The notes under the pieces were generated by a model that was not told where the DNA came from, ran no database searches, and was given only the letters and a program-made list of their open reading frames with translations. From Azospirillum oryzae (GTDB lineage: Bacteria; Pseudomonadota; Alphaproteobacteria; Azospirillales; Azospirillaceae): 64,000 bases of DNA. The stretch covers positions 61,001-125,000 of the forward strand of contig NZ_FXAK01000005.1 in NCBI RefSeq assembly GCF_900177515.1. The letters run 5' to 3'. The translations under genes and the position numbers were made by a program. Positions 8,286 to 17,163 of this stretch are shown in pieces; position 1 is the first letter of the stretch; each line of letters begins with the position of its first letter.

Positions 8286-9433
8286 GGCGCCTCCGGTCCC
8301 GGCCCGGCCGGATAGGCCCGGCCCCGCCATTCCGCCGGCTTTCCATTGCGGGCGCGCAGCAGCGCAACCCATTGGATCGCCAGCATCATGAGGATGCCGA
8401 CCGGGTGCAGCAGGGCGCCGACGACGCTCTGGCGGAAGCGGACGGCCAGCAGCAGGCGGAAGATCACCCCGGCCGCCGCGGCCAGACCGGCCAGGACAAC
8501 CGCCGCCATGGGCAGCGGGTGCAGAGCCGCCCAGCCCAGCAGTATCCAGGGCAACACATGGCCGCCGAACAGCAGCAGGGTCCAGACCGGCAGGGCGGCC
8601 GGGGTCGCCATCCCCTCCGTCGCGTTCTTGGAGAAGCCGGAACACAGCTCGCGCCAGCCGCGATACATCCGGCAGCGGGCAAGGCCGGTGGCATCGAACA
8701 GGTCGGTGCCCTGCCCGGCCCGGCGGAAGGCCCGCGGCAAAGTCACCCCATCATGCAGCGAGGCGGCGATGGCGGCATGGCCGCCGGCCTTCAGATAAGC
8801 CTCCCGCCGCACCGCGATCAACTGGCCGCAGGCGGCGCCGAACCGCGGGTCGGTGGAGCGCCGCATCCCCGCCATCGGCAGGTAGCCCAGCAACAGGAGA
8901 TGGATCAGCGGGATCACCAGCGCCTCGGCCAGCGTCCCGGTCTCCTCGCGCGGAAAGCCGCTGACCAGACCGTTCCCGCCCGACAGCAGGGCGCCGCTGA
9001 CCAAGCGGGCGGCGGCGGGAGACAACCGTACGTCAGCATCCTGGAACAGCAGCACCGGATGGCGCGCCAGACCGGAGAGCACCTGACAGGCATGCTGCTT
9101 GCCCGACCAACCCGGCGGCAGCGGCGGTGCGGGCTCCAGCCGGACGCGCGGGTCGCGGGCGGCGATGCCGCGGACGATCTCCGCCGTGCGGTCGGTGGAT
9201 TGATCGTCGAGCACCACGACCTCCACCTCGACGCCGCGGCTGAGCAAGGCGGCATCGACTGCATCGGCGATGCCGGCCTCCTCGTTGCGGGCGGGGATCA
9301 GGATGCTGACGGCGGTGCCCAATGGCGGGGCAGCGGTCGGACGGCGATAGAGATACAGGTTGAGGATCCCCTGCCCCAGCGGCAGCAGTGCCAGAACCAG
9401 CGACAAGCCGGCGATCAGGTCGATGAGGATCAT
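8282..9433 (-). CDS. Family 2 glycosyltransferase, carotenoid-type (CruC/CrtQ-like)
   Basis: A 383-residue membrane-associated GT-A enzyme. An N-terminal membrane segment (about 1-28) is followed by the GT2 fold: SILIPARNEE, VVLDDQSTD (around residue 80) and the metal-binding LFQDADVRL. A HDGVTLPRAFRRAG motif and three or more C-terminal hydrophobic segments follow. This layout matches hydroxychlorobactene glucosyltransferase and 4,4'-diaponeurosporenoate glycosyltransferase relatives, which attach sugar to a carotenoid hydroxyl or carboxyl. The start overlaps the acyltransferase stop (ATGA, 9430-9433) and its own stop overlaps the sulfotransferase start, so the three are coupled. Confidence 0.87.
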   Translation of the reverse strand: MILIDLIAGLSLVLALLPLGQGILNLYLYRRPTAAPPLGTAVSILIPARNEEAGIADAVDAALLSRGVEVEVVVLDDQSTDRTAEIVRGIAARDPRVRLEPAPPLPPGWSGKQHACQVLSGLARHPVLLFQDADVRLSPAAARLVSGALLSGGNGLVSGFPREETGTLAEALVIPLIHLLLLGYLPMAGMRRSTDPRFGAACGQLIAVRREAYLKAGGHAAIAASLHDGVTLPRAFRRAGQGTDLFDATGLARCRMYRGWRELCSGFSKNATEGMATPAALPVWTLLLFGGHVLPWILLGWAALHPLPMAAVVLAGLAAAAGVIFRLLLAVRFRQSVVGALLHPVGILMMLAIQWVALLRARNGKPAEWRGRAYPAGPGPEAP

Positions 9434-10257
9434 GGCCGCTTCACCTCCCGCCGCTGCACCTGCCTTTGCCCATCGTTGTGCGCCGCCGAGAAGGCTTGCC
9501 CGCCGGCCCAGGCGCGGGTGCGGCGCCACAGGTCGTAAATGCCCCCGATCCCCACCGTTCCCTCCATCAGCGTCAGGAAACGCGACGGGTCGCGGCTTTG
9601 CGCGTCTTGCGCCAGTTGGTCCATCACCGTCTCCAGCCGCCCTTCCAGATCCGCCGCGATCTCCTGCACCGGAAGATCCTTGATGCAGGCGGCATCGATC
9701 GGCTCGCCGAAGCGGAGCAGAGCCTCCGGCGTGCGTTCGTCCCAGAACGGGTATTCGACCGCCAGCGGCACGACCAAGGCCGAGGGTGCGCGGCGGACCA
9801 GATGGGCGATTCCCGGCCGCAGGGTCACCGGGCGGCGTCGCGGATCGGTGAAGGCGCCCTCCGCCGTGATCCACAGCATCGCGCGCGGATCGGCCAGGAT
9901 ATGCTCGGCGGTGCGCAGGAAGGTGACGGCCCCGGCGCGGCCGGGCTCCAGCCCGAACAGGCCGATCCGGCGCATGAAGCGGTAGCGGCGCAGCATCTCC
10001 GCGTCGATCGGCCCGAAGCCCGGCCGGCCGCGGAACCGGGTGGTCCCCATCACGATCAGCAGGGCGGGGTCCCACCAGGACGGGTGGTTGAGATAGACGA
10101 TGACCGGCCGGCCCGGCGGCAGCACCGGCCAGCCCGGCCGCGCCAGCCGCACCGCATGGAAGCTGCGCCGCAAGCGCCGGGCCATCACTCCGCCGAAGAA
10201 CCAGCAGAGCAGCCGCGACCGTAACGCAACCGGATCGTCGGTCATCCTTTCCGCCAT
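9430..10257 (-). CDS. PlsC-type acyltransferase (CrtO-like role)
   Basis: A 275-residue acyltransferase with the NHPSWWDP block, giving the NHxxxxD catalytic pair (His58, Asp63), and a later WITAEGAFTDPRRRP block that matches the glycerol-phosphate-acyltransferase family. A hydrophobic segment is seen near residues 50-75. In staphyloxanthin-type pathways an acyltransferase esterifies the sugar of the glycosyl carotenoid; the position between two desaturases and a glycosyltransferase supports a similar job. It starts 18 nt after the desaturase stop; ATG 10245 is a possible shorter start. Its stop overlaps the glycosyltransferase start by four bases. Confidence 0.85.
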   Translation of the reverse strand: MAERMTDDPVALRSRLLCWFFGGVMARRLRRSFHAVRLARPGWPVLPPGRPVIVYLNHPSWWDPALLIVMGTTRFRGRPGFGPIDAEMLRRYRFMRRIGLFGLEPGRAGAVTFLRTAEHILADPRAMLWITAEGAFTDPRRRPVTLRPGIAHLVRRAPSALVVPLAVEYPFWDERTPEALLRFGEPIDAACIKDLPVQEIAADLEGRLETVMDQLAQDAQSRDPSRFLTLMEGTVGIGGIYDLWRRTRAWAGGQAFSAAHNDGQRQVQRREVKRP

Positions 10258-10275
10258 GCCTCCCGCCGCCTTCCG

Positions 10276-11814
10276 TCAGGCCACGGCGCGGGGGGCGTCC
10301 GCCCCGGCGGCGCGCAGATCCTGATCCAGGCTGTCGGCGGCGATCCAGCCCGACATCAGCACCATCGGCATGCCCGGCCCCGGATGGGCGGCCCCACCGG
10401 CCAGATACAGCCCCTCCACATCGCGCGAGCGGTTGCCGGGCTTGAAGGCGCCCATGAAGCGGCCGTGGCTCGCCAAGCCGTAGATGGCGCCGTTCAGCAC
10501 ATTGTAGCGGTCGTGGATGTCCTGCGGCGTCAGCACATGTTCGACGCGGATGCGATCCTCCAGGTCGGCCATGCCGGCGGTGCGCTTCAGCTTGTCGAAC
10601 ACCACCCGGCGATAGGCCGGCAGCATGCGGTTCCAGTCATGGCGCGGGCGCAGGTAGGGGGTGTGGACCAGCACATACAGCGCCTCGCCACCCTTTGGGG
10701 CGACGCCGGGTTCGGTGCGGGCGGGGGCGGCGATGTAGCAGGTCGGGTCGGGCGCCGGTTCCCCCTGACGATAGATCCAATCGAATTCCTCCTCCGGATC
10801 GCGGGAGAAGACGAAGTCATGGTGCAGCAGGTGATCGTAGGCGCGGTCCAGCCCCAGATAGAACACCACGCCGGAACAGGCCGGTTCGTAGCTGCGGCGC
10901 TTGGAGAACCGCTTGGCCGGCTGCCCGCCGACCAACTCCTGATAGGTCCGGACGGAATCCATGTTCGACACCGCGGCGGAGACCGCGATGCGCTCGCCGC
11001 TGTCGGTCTCGACCGCCACCACGCGTCCACGCTCCACATCCAGACGCCGGACACCGGTGTTGGTGCGGATGTCGACGCCGAGCCGCCGCGCCACCCGTTC
11101 CAGCGCCGCCGGAACGGCGCGGGTGCCGCCCATCGGATACCAGACGCCGTCGTTGGTCTGCATATGGGCGATGGCGCACAGAACCGCCGGCGAGCCGTAG
11201 GGGGAGGAGCCGACATACTGGGTGAAATGGTCCAGCATCTGCGCGGCCCGCGCATCCGGCACATGGTTGCGGATGGTGCCGGCCACCGTGCTGCCCATCC
11301 GCAGGGCCAGCACGTCGGACAGGGTGCTGGCGTTGAAGCTGTTGCGGAAGTTCAGCGTGTCGCCGAGGTCCTCCACCGACTTCCAGAAGAAGAAGCGTTC
11401 GGAGATGCCGTGCAGCCGTTCCGACATCGCCTGGAAGCGGCGATAGCCCTCCCCCACCCCGCTTCCGGGTGCCAGCCGGTCCAGTTCGGCCGCCATGGTC
11501 CCGACATTCTCCGACAGGTCCAGCACGGTGCCGTCGTCGAAGAAGCAGCGCCATTGCGGCTCCAGCCGGACCATCTCCAACTCGCGGTCGAGGTCGCAGC
11601 CGGCCTCTTCCAGGATGCGGCGCAGGACGCGCGGCACCGTCAGGATGGTCGGCCCCATGTCGAAGCGGAAGCCGCTATCCTCCAGCACCGCCGCCTTGCC
11701 GCCGACCCAGGCGTTCTTTTCCAGCAGCGTCACCGTGTGTCCGCGCGCCGCCAGCACCACCGCCGCCGCCAGCCCGCCCAGGCCCCCGCCGATCACCGCG
11801 ATCCGATCCGTCAT
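10276..11814 (-). CDS. CrtI/CrtN-family carotenoid desaturase or oxidase (copy 1)
   Basis: A 512-residue FAD-dependent phytoene-desaturase-family enzyme. The N-terminus holds the dinucleotide-binding loop GGGLGGLAAAVVLA and GGKAAVLEDSGFRFDMGPTI; the C-terminus holds the family block AHPGPGMPMVLMSGWIAAD. It starts inside the stop of the second copy (ATGA, 11811-11814), so both are co-translated. One of the pair probably introduces double bases of conjugation (CrtN role) and the other may oxidise terminal methyl groups (CrtP/CrtNb role); the sequence alone does not decide which. Substrate, C30 diapophytoene/squalene or C40 phytoene, is inferred from neighbours and uncertain. Confidence 0.9.
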   Translation of the reverse strand: MTDRIAVIGGGLGGLAAAVVLAARGHTVTLLEKNAWVGGKAAVLEDSGFRFDMGPTILTVPRVLRRILEEAGCDLDRELEMVRLEPQWRCFFDDGTVLDLSENVGTMAAELDRLAPGSGVGEGYRRFQAMSERLHGISERFFFWKSVEDLGDTLNFRNSFNASTLSDVLALRMGSTVAGTIRNHVPDARAAQMLDHFTQYVGSSPYGSPAVLCAIAHMQTNDGVWYPMGGTRAVPAALERVARRLGVDIRTNTGVRRLDVERGRVVAVETDSGERIAVSAAVSNMDSVRTYQELVGGQPAKRFSKRRSYEPACSGVVFYLGLDRAYDHLLHHDFVFSRDPEEEFDWIYRQGEPAPDPTCYIAAPARTEPGVAPKGGEALYVLVHTPYLRPRHDWNRMLPAYRRVVFDKLKRTAGMADLEDRIRVEHVLTPQDIHDRYNVLNGAIYGLASHGRFMGAFKPGNRSRDVEGLYLAGGAAHPGPGMPMVLMSGWIAADSLDQDLRAAGADAPRAVA

Positions 11815-13364
11815 GCCATCCCCCCTGCAACGGCCTGCCGCAGCATGCCGGACAAACCCATGGTCTTTGTGCGCCAGGGCGTCGGCAGGCCCAGTTCCTG
11901 GGCCAGCAGCCGCGCCGTGATGCGTGCGCCTTCGAAGATGACCGGCAACCCGCTGCCAGGATGGGTGCCGCCGCCCACCAGATAGACGCCGTCCAGATCC
12001 TCGAACCGGTTGCGCGGCCGGCGGTGCAGCATCTGGTCCAGGCTGTGCGCCAGATTGAAGGTGGCGCCGCGATGCACCGCGAACCGGCTTTCCCAATCGG
12101 CCGGCGTCACCACCCGCTCCACCCGGATGCGGCGTTCCAGATCGCCGAGCCCGAAGCCGGCCATCCGGTCGAGCACCAGCCGGCGGTAGTGCGGTGCTTC
12201 CGCCTTCCAGTCGATATGGCCGCGCTGGTGGCCGACCGGCACCAGGATGTAGAGCGTGCTGCCGCCGGGCGGCGCCATCGCCGGATCGGTGACGCAGGCG
12301 TTCTGGACGTAAATCGACGGGCGGCGCGGCAGTTCCCGGCACTCCTCGATCTCGGCGAGGTTGCGGGCGTAGTCCTCCGCCAGATAAACGGTGTGGTGGT
12401 CCAGCCCGTCCACCCTGCCCTCGATCCCGAGATAGAGCATGAAGGTGGAGCAGGAGAATTTCTTGGTAGCGAGGCGGGCGTCGCTCCAGCGCCGGCGCAG
12501 GTCGTCGGGCACCAGCGTCGTCATCGCCCGCGCGAAGTCGGCGTTGATGACCAGCGCGTCGGCCGGATAGTCGCCGGCCTCCGTCCGCACGCCGACGGCG
12601 CGGCGGCCCTGGAACTTGATATGGCGCACCGTCTCGTTCAGCCGCACGGTAACGCCCAGGCTTTCCGCCACCCGGCGCATCGCCTCCATCACCGCTTCCG
12701 TGCCGCCACGGGGGTGGAAGATGCCGTGTTCGTGCTCCAGGAAGGACAGGATGGTGAACAGGCTGGGACAGCGGAAGGGCGACATGCCCAGATATTTGCT
12801 CTGGAACGAGAAGGCGAGGCGGATGCGCGGGTCCTGGAAATAGCGGGACAGGTCGCGGTCCACCGACCGGTGTGGCGACAGCCGGCCCAGCGCCTTCAGC
12901 ATCGGCAGCGAGGCCAGGGCCCAGGGGCTGGAGAAATCGGATTCCAGGACCGGGCGGAAGCGCTCCATCTTCGCCCGGTTGTCGGCCAGGAAGCGCGGCA
13001 GCCCTTCGGCGTCGCGCGGACTGAGCTTGGCGATCTCCGCCATCAGCGCCTTCATCTGGGCCTGGACGCGCAACTCGCCGCCGCCTTCGAACACCAGGCG
13101 ATAGAGCGGGTCGAGGCGGATCAGGTCGACCTCGTCCGACAGGCGCCGGCCACAGGCCTCGAAGATCTCCTCCAGGATGCGGGGGTAAAGGAAGAAGGTG
13201 GGGCCGCTGTCGAAGCGGTATCCGTCCATCGAGAACCCGGCCGACCGTCCGCCGATGCGGTCCTGCCGTTCCAACACCGTCACCTTCGCACCCGTAAGCG
13301 CCAGGAGCATCGCGGATGCCAATCCGCCCGGTCCTGCGCCGATGATCACGACTTGTCGTTCCAT
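11811..13364 (-). CDS. CrtI/CrtN-family carotenoid desaturase or oxidase (copy 2)
   Basis: A 517-residue paralogue of the next gene. It has the FAD loop GAGPGGLASAMLLALTG at residues 8-24, the GGRSAGFSMDGYRFDSGPT block, and the C-terminal GGGTHPGSGLPVIFEGA signature of phytoene desaturases. It is the first gene of the minus-strand carotenoid series, with its ATG 63 bp from the divergent aldehyde dehydrogenase, so the promoter of the series must lie in that short gap or upstream within it. Two desaturase-family copies plus an aldehyde dehydrogenase and sugar and acyl transferases are the hallmark of C30 carotenoid-acid pathways (CrtN, CrtNb, CrtNc); the choice of role for this copy is open. 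Confidence 0.9.
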   Translation of the reverse strand: MERQVVIIGAGPGGLASAMLLALTGAKVTVLERQDRIGGRSAGFSMDGYRFDSGPTFFLYPRILEEIFEACGRRLSDEVDLIRLDPLYRLVFEGGGELRVQAQMKALMAEIAKLSPRDAEGLPRFLADNRAKMERFRPVLESDFSSPWALASLPMLKALGRLSPHRSVDRDLSRYFQDPRIRLAFSFQSKYLGMSPFRCPSLFTILSFLEHEHGIFHPRGGTEAVMEAMRRVAESLGVTVRLNETVRHIKFQGRRAVGVRTEAGDYPADALVINADFARAMTTLVPDDLRRRWSDARLATKKFSCSTFMLYLGIEGRVDGLDHHTVYLAEDYARNLAEIEECRELPRRPSIYVQNACVTDPAMAPPGGSTLYILVPVGHQRGHIDWKAEAPHYRRLVLDRMAGFGLGDLERRIRVERVVTPADWESRFAVHRGATFNLAHSLDQMLHRRPRNRFEDLDGVYLVGGGTHPGSGLPVIFEGARITARLLAQELGLPTPWRTKTMGLSGMLRQAVAGGMA

Positions 13365-13427
13365 CCGCTTGCCAAACGCTCCTGCGCTGCCGAACTCTGT
13401 CGTGATGGTTACGAAGCTGGGTCGAAA

Positions 13428-14900
13428 ATGGATCGCAACAACAGCCCCTCTCCTGATGTCGTAACCCTTTCGGGAATAAATGAAAAATCCCAGAAATTGT
13501 TTTATTCGGCGGCGTGGAGCGCCAAGGACATTTCACTACGACTTTCGGTTATTCGCGGACTTCGCCACCGTATTGCGGCCGATGCCGAAAGGCTTGTCCG
13601 ATCACTGGAAGCACGACCGGGCCGAAGTGCCGCGGAGAGCGTCAGTGCCGAGATCCTGCCGCTGGCGGAGGCCTGCCGGTTCCTGGAACGCGAGGCGGCC
13701 GGCCTGCTGGCGCCGAAGCGGCTGGGCCGGCGCGGTCGCCCGGTCTGGCTGTTCGGGGTGGAGGCGGAGGTGCGGCGGGAGCCGGTCGGCACGGTGCTGA
13801 TCGTCGGGCCGTCAAACTACCCGCTGCTGCTGCCGGGCGTGCAGGCGATCCAGGCGCTGGTCGCCGGCAACCGGGTGCTGGTCAAGCCGGCGCCGGGATG
13901 CGGCGCGCCGATGCTCCTGCTGGCGGAATGGCTGGAGGAAGCCGGTCTGCCGCCGGGATTGTTCCGGGTGCTGGACGACTCCGCCGGGGCGGTGGCCGAG
14001 GCCATTGATGAGGGCATCGACAAGCTGGTGCTGACCGGGTCGGCGGACACGGGGCGTGCGGTGGCGGAACGGCTGGCGCGGCATCTGGTGCCCTCAACGA
14101 TGGAGCTGTCGGGCAACGACGCCGTCTTCGTTCTGAAGGGCGCTGAGGTCGGGCAGGTCGCCCGCGCGCTGGCCTTCGGGCTGAGGCTCAACGGCTCCGC
14201 CACCTGCATCGCGCCGCGGCGGGTCTTCGTTCCGCACGAGATGGCCGCAGGTCTGGAGGACGCCCTCATCCGTCAGGTCGCCGCGATCCCGCCGGTTCCG
14301 GTGTCCTTGCCGATCAGACGGCGGCTCGCCGCCCTTGCGCGCGATGCGGTGGCGGAGGGGGCGCGTGCGCTGGGGAGTGTGCCGAAGGACGAAGACGCCG
14401 CGATGACGCCGCTGATCCTCACCGACGCCCGGCCCGGCATGGCGTTGCTGCATGAGGAAATTTTCGCCCCGGTCCTGTCGCTGGTGCCGGTGCGGGACAT
14501 GGAGGAGGCGCTGGAGGCGGCGGCGCGCAGCCCTTACGCGCTGGGAGCGTCGGTCTTCGGGCCGGTGGCGCCGGCGCGGGAATTGGCGGCGCGGATCGAT
14601 GCCGGGACGGTGACGATCAACGACCTCATCGTGCCGACCGCCGACCCGCGCCTGCCCTTCGGCGGACGGCATGCCAGCGGCTGGGGCGTCACCCGTGGCG
14701 CCGAAGGACTGCTGGAGATGACGCAGGTGAAGACCGTCTCGATCCGCAAGGGGCGGCTGCGCCCGCATTTCGACGCTCCGCGCGAGGGCGACGAGGCGCT
14801 GATGCTGGCGGCACTGCGCCTGTTCCATGGCGGCCCCGGCACCCGAACCGAGGCGATCCGGCGGATGGTGCGGGCGGTGCGTGGACGGGCCCGTGATTGA
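13428..14900 (+). CDS. Aldehyde dehydrogenase, likely carotenoid-aldehyde (CrtNc/AldH-like)
   Basis: A 490-residue aldehyde dehydrogenase-superfamily protein. It shows the cofactor region GTVLIVGPSNYPLLLPG, LTGSADTGRAVAERL, catalytic Glu226 in STMELSGND and catalytic Cys260 in NGSATCIAPRR. It is divergent from the two desaturases across 63 bp. In C30 pathways such an enzyme oxidises diaponeurosporenal or diapolycopenal to the acid before glycosylation, which fits this setting. ATG 13428 is the only ATG that precedes the conserved N-terminal helix in frame; its Shine-Dalgarno sequence is weak. The first 100 bp are clearly poorer in GC than the rest. Confidence 0.85.
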   Translation: MDRNNSPSPDVVTLSGINEKSQKLFYSAAWSAKDISLRLSVIRGLRHRIAADAERLVRSLEARPGRSAAESVSAEILPLAEACRFLEREAAGLLAPKRLGRRGRPVWLFGVEAEVRREPVGTVLIVGPSNYPLLLPGVQAIQALVAGNRVLVKPAPGCGAPMLLLAEWLEEAGLPPGLFRVLDDSAGAVAEAIDEGIDKLVLTGSADTGRAVAERLARHLVPSTMELSGNDAVFVLKGAEVGQVARALAFGLRLNGSATCIAPRRVFVPHEMAAGLEDALIRQVAAIPPVPVSLPIRRRLAALARDAVAEGARALGSVPKDEDAAMTPLILTDARPGMALLHEEIFAPVLSLVPVRDMEEALEAAARSPYALGASVFGPVAPARELAARIDAGTVTINDLIVPTADPRLPFGGRHASGWGVTRGAEGLLEMTQVKTVSIRKGRLRPHFDAPREGDEALMLAALRLFHGGPGTRTEAIRRMVRAVRGRARD

Positions 14901-14921
14901 CAAGAAACGCCATGAAAAGCG

Positions 14922-15395
14922 ATGGATGACCTGATGTTCGCCCTGATTCTTGCCGTTCTGATCGGTGTCGTCTCCGGCTCGCGCACGCTGCTCGCCCCGG
15001 CCGCGGTCAGTTGGGCCGCCTATAGCGGCTGGCTCGACGTGTCGGGAAGCTGGCTGTTCTTCCTGGGGCACCCGGTGTCGCCCTGGGTCTTCACCGCGAT
15101 GGCGGTGGCGGAGCTGATCGTCGACAAGCTGCCGACCACCCCCAGCCGCAAGCTGCCCTTCCCCTTCGCCAGCCGCGTTGCCGGCGGCGCCATCGCCGGG
15201 GCCGCCATCGGGGCGAATGCCGGGTTCTGGGTCGGCGGTCTGATCGCCGGCGGCATCGGCGCCGTCATCGGGACGCTCGTCGGCTACGCCGCGCGCATGC
15301 GGATGGCCGCCGCGTTCGGCCGCGACCGCCCCGCCGCCCTGCTGGAAGATGCGGTGGCGCTGGCCGCGGCCGTCCTGATCGTCGCGGCGGCGTGA
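14922..15395 (+). CDS. DUF4126-family membrane protein
   Basis: A 157-residue membrane protein with about four hydrophobic segments and Gly/Ala-rich helices in the middle (AGGAIAGAAIGANAGFWVGG). The N-terminal VVSGSRTLLAPAAVSWAAYSG and the KLPTTPSRKLPFP loop match DUF4126 proteins, whose function is unknown. It follows the aldehyde dehydrogenase by 21 nt on the same strand, so the two may be co-transcribed, and it converges on the acyl-CoA dehydrogenase gene with 7 nt between stops. ATG 14922 is chosen; ATG 14934 is also possible. Confidence 0.8.
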   Translation: MDDLMFALILAVLIGVVSGSRTLLAPAAVSWAAYSGWLDVSGSWLFFLGHPVSPWVFTAMAVAELIVDKLPTTPSRKLPFPFASRVAGGAIAGAAIGANAGFWVGGLIAGGIGAVIGTLVGYAARMRMAAAFGRDRPAALLEDAVALAAAVLIVAAA

Positions 15396-15402
15396 GGGAT
15401 CA

Positions 15403-17163
15403 CTATCCCTCGACACCCTCCAACCGGCCGGACAGTCCCGCATCCAGCCCGGCATAGCCGCTGCGGACACGTGCTTCCAGCATGGCTGTCTCCGGCAGAA
15501 GCCGGGTCATGAAGAAGCGGGCCAAGCCGATGCGCGCATCGAGGAATGCCGGGTCGTAGCCGTCCGGACGGCGGGCTGCGGCACCGGCGGTCAGTCCCCA
15601 CATCCAGCCATAGGCGACCAGCGCGGTCAGCCGCAGCAGGTCGGTCGCGCCAGCCGCCCCGTCGCGCGGATCCCGCCCCTCCTGCCGCAACCAGCCGGCC
15701 AAGCCGCGCAGCCGGTCGGCAGCGCTCCGCAATGGCTCCGCCAAATCGGCGGTCGCCGGATCGTCGGCCAGCGTCGCCGCGGCATCCTCCACCGCGTCCA
15801 GCATCCGCCTCAGCGGCCGGCCGCCATGCAGGGCCAGCTTGCGCTGCACGAGGTCGAGCGCCTGTACGCCGTTGGTGCCCTCATAGATCTGCGTCGCCCG
15901 CACGTCGCGGACCAGCTGCTCGACGCCATTGTCGCGGATATAGCCGTGGCCGCCCATCACCTGCTGGGCCAGCACCGCCGCCTCGAAGCCGAAGTCGGTG
16001 CCGGCGGCCTTCACCACCGGGGTCAACAGCGCCGCCCAATCCTCCGCCTCCTCCGCCAGTGACGGATCCTTGGCCGCAAGGTCGAGCCACAGCGCCACCC
16101 ATCCGGCGAGCGCCCGGCCGGCATCGGTCAGCACGCGGGCTGTCAGAACCATCCGCCGCACGTCGGGATGATGCAGGATCGGGTCGCCTTCACCGCCACC
16201 GGGCGCCCTGCCCTGCACACGGCTGCGGGCATAGGCCAGGGCCGCCTGCGCCGCGCGCTCCCCCACGCCGATGCCCTGGATGCCGACGAACAGCCGTTCG
16301 TGGTTCATCATCGTGAACATGGCGGCGAGCCCCCGATGAGGCTCCCCCACCATCCAGCCGACGGCCCCGTCATAGGACACCACGCAGGTGGGCGAGGCAT
16401 GCAGCCCCATCTTGCGTTCGACCGACAGCACTGACCAGCCGTTGCGGGTCCCGTCAGGCAGGCGCTTCGGCACCACGAACAGGCTGATGCCGCGGGTGCC
16501 TGGCGGTGCGTCGGGCAGGCGGGCCAGCACCAGATGCACAAGGTTGCCGGTCAGGTCATGGTCGGCCGAGGAGATGAACATCTTCTGCCCGGCCAGCCGG
16601 TAGGTGCCATCGCCCGCCGCTTCCGCCCGCGTGCGCAGCAGCCCCAAATCGGTGCCGGCCTGCGGTTCGGTCAGCGCCATGGCGCCGGTCCAGTCGCCGG
16701 CCAGCATCGGCGGCAGACAGCGCTCCTTCACCGCCGCGTCGCCATGGGCGGCGAGCGCCCGGATAGCGCCCTGGGTCAGGCCGGGGGTGATGCTGAAGGC
16801 GAGGTTCGCCGCGCACACCATCTCCGTCACCAGCGTGTCGAGCAGCGCCGGCATCCCCTGCCCGCCATAGGCCGGATCGCCCGACAGCCCGTTCCAACCG
16901 CCCTCGCGCCAATGGCGCCACGCCTCATTGAAGCCGGCGGGCATGCGCACGCCGTCCCCCTCGACCCGCGCGCCCTCCTCGTCGCCCGCGCGGTCGAGCG
17001 GCAGCAGCACGTCCACCGCCAGCCGCCCGGCCTGGGCCAGCACCGCGTCGAACAGGTCGGGCGTCGCATCCTCCCAACCTGCTGCGGCAAGCGCGTCCGG
17101 AGCCTTCAGCACCTCGTTGACGAGGAAGCGGACGGAGTTCAGCGGCGGTTCATAGGCGCTCAT
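15403..17163 (-). CDS. Acyl-CoA dehydrogenase (DmdC/FadE-like, extended C-terminus)
   Basis: A 586-residue FAD flavoenzyme. It contains the acyl-CoA dehydrogenase blocks GAMALTEPQAGTDLGLL and KMFISSADHD (middle domain), the C-terminal helical domain with QVMGGHGYIRDNGVEQLVRD and IYEGTNGVQALDLVQRKL, and an extra C-terminal helical region. This length is typical of the group often labelled 3-methylmercaptopropionyl-CoA dehydrogenase, though most members act on ordinary acyl-CoAs. The start overlaps the stop of the ligase gene (ATGA at 17160-17163), so the pair forms a coupled fatty-acid activation and oxidation unit. Substrate is not predictable from sequence. Confidence 0.92.
   Translation of the reverse strand: MSAYEPPLNSVRFLVNEVLKAPDALAAAGWEDATPDLFDAVLAQAGRLAVDVLLPLDRAGDEEGARVEGDGVRMPAGFNEAWRHWREGGWNGLSGDPAYGGQGMPALLDTLVTEMVCAANLAFSITPGLTQGAIRALAAHGDAAVKERCLPPMLAGDWTGAMALTEPQAGTDLGLLRTRAEAAGDGTYRLAGQKMFISSADHDLTGNLVHLVLARLPDAPPGTRGISLFVVPKRLPDGTRNGWSVLSVERKMGLHASPTCVVSYDGAVGWMVGEPHRGLAAMFTMMNHERLFVGIQGIGVGERAAQAALAYARSRVQGRAPGGGEGDPILHHPDVRRMVLTARVLTDAGRALAGWVALWLDLAAKDPSLAEEAEDWAALLTPVVKAAGTDFGFEAAVLAQQVMGGHGYIRDNGVEQLVRDVRATQIYEGTNGVQALDLVQRKLALHGGRPLRRMLDAVEDAAATLADDPATADLAEPLRSAADRLRGLAGWLRQEGRDPRDGAAGATDLLRLTALVAYGWMWGLTAGAAARRPDGYDPAFLDARIGLARFFMTRLLPETAMLEARVRSGYAGLDAGLSGRLEGVEG

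Noticed and set aside
8286..8645. Upstream extension of the sulfotransferase frame
   Set aside because: It overlaps the glycosyltransferase in another frame; the ATGA overlap at 8282-8285 gives the natural start.
11469..13427. Upstream extension of the aldehyde dehydrogenase frame
   Set aside because: The extra 653 codons are antisense to the desaturases and unlike any aldehyde dehydrogenase; the family N-terminus begins near 13428.
7173..14900. Calling the carotenoid cluster a certain staphyloxanthin or C30 pathway
   Set aside because: No synthase gene is present to fix chain length, and desaturase subfamily cannot be assigned by eye; kept as inference.
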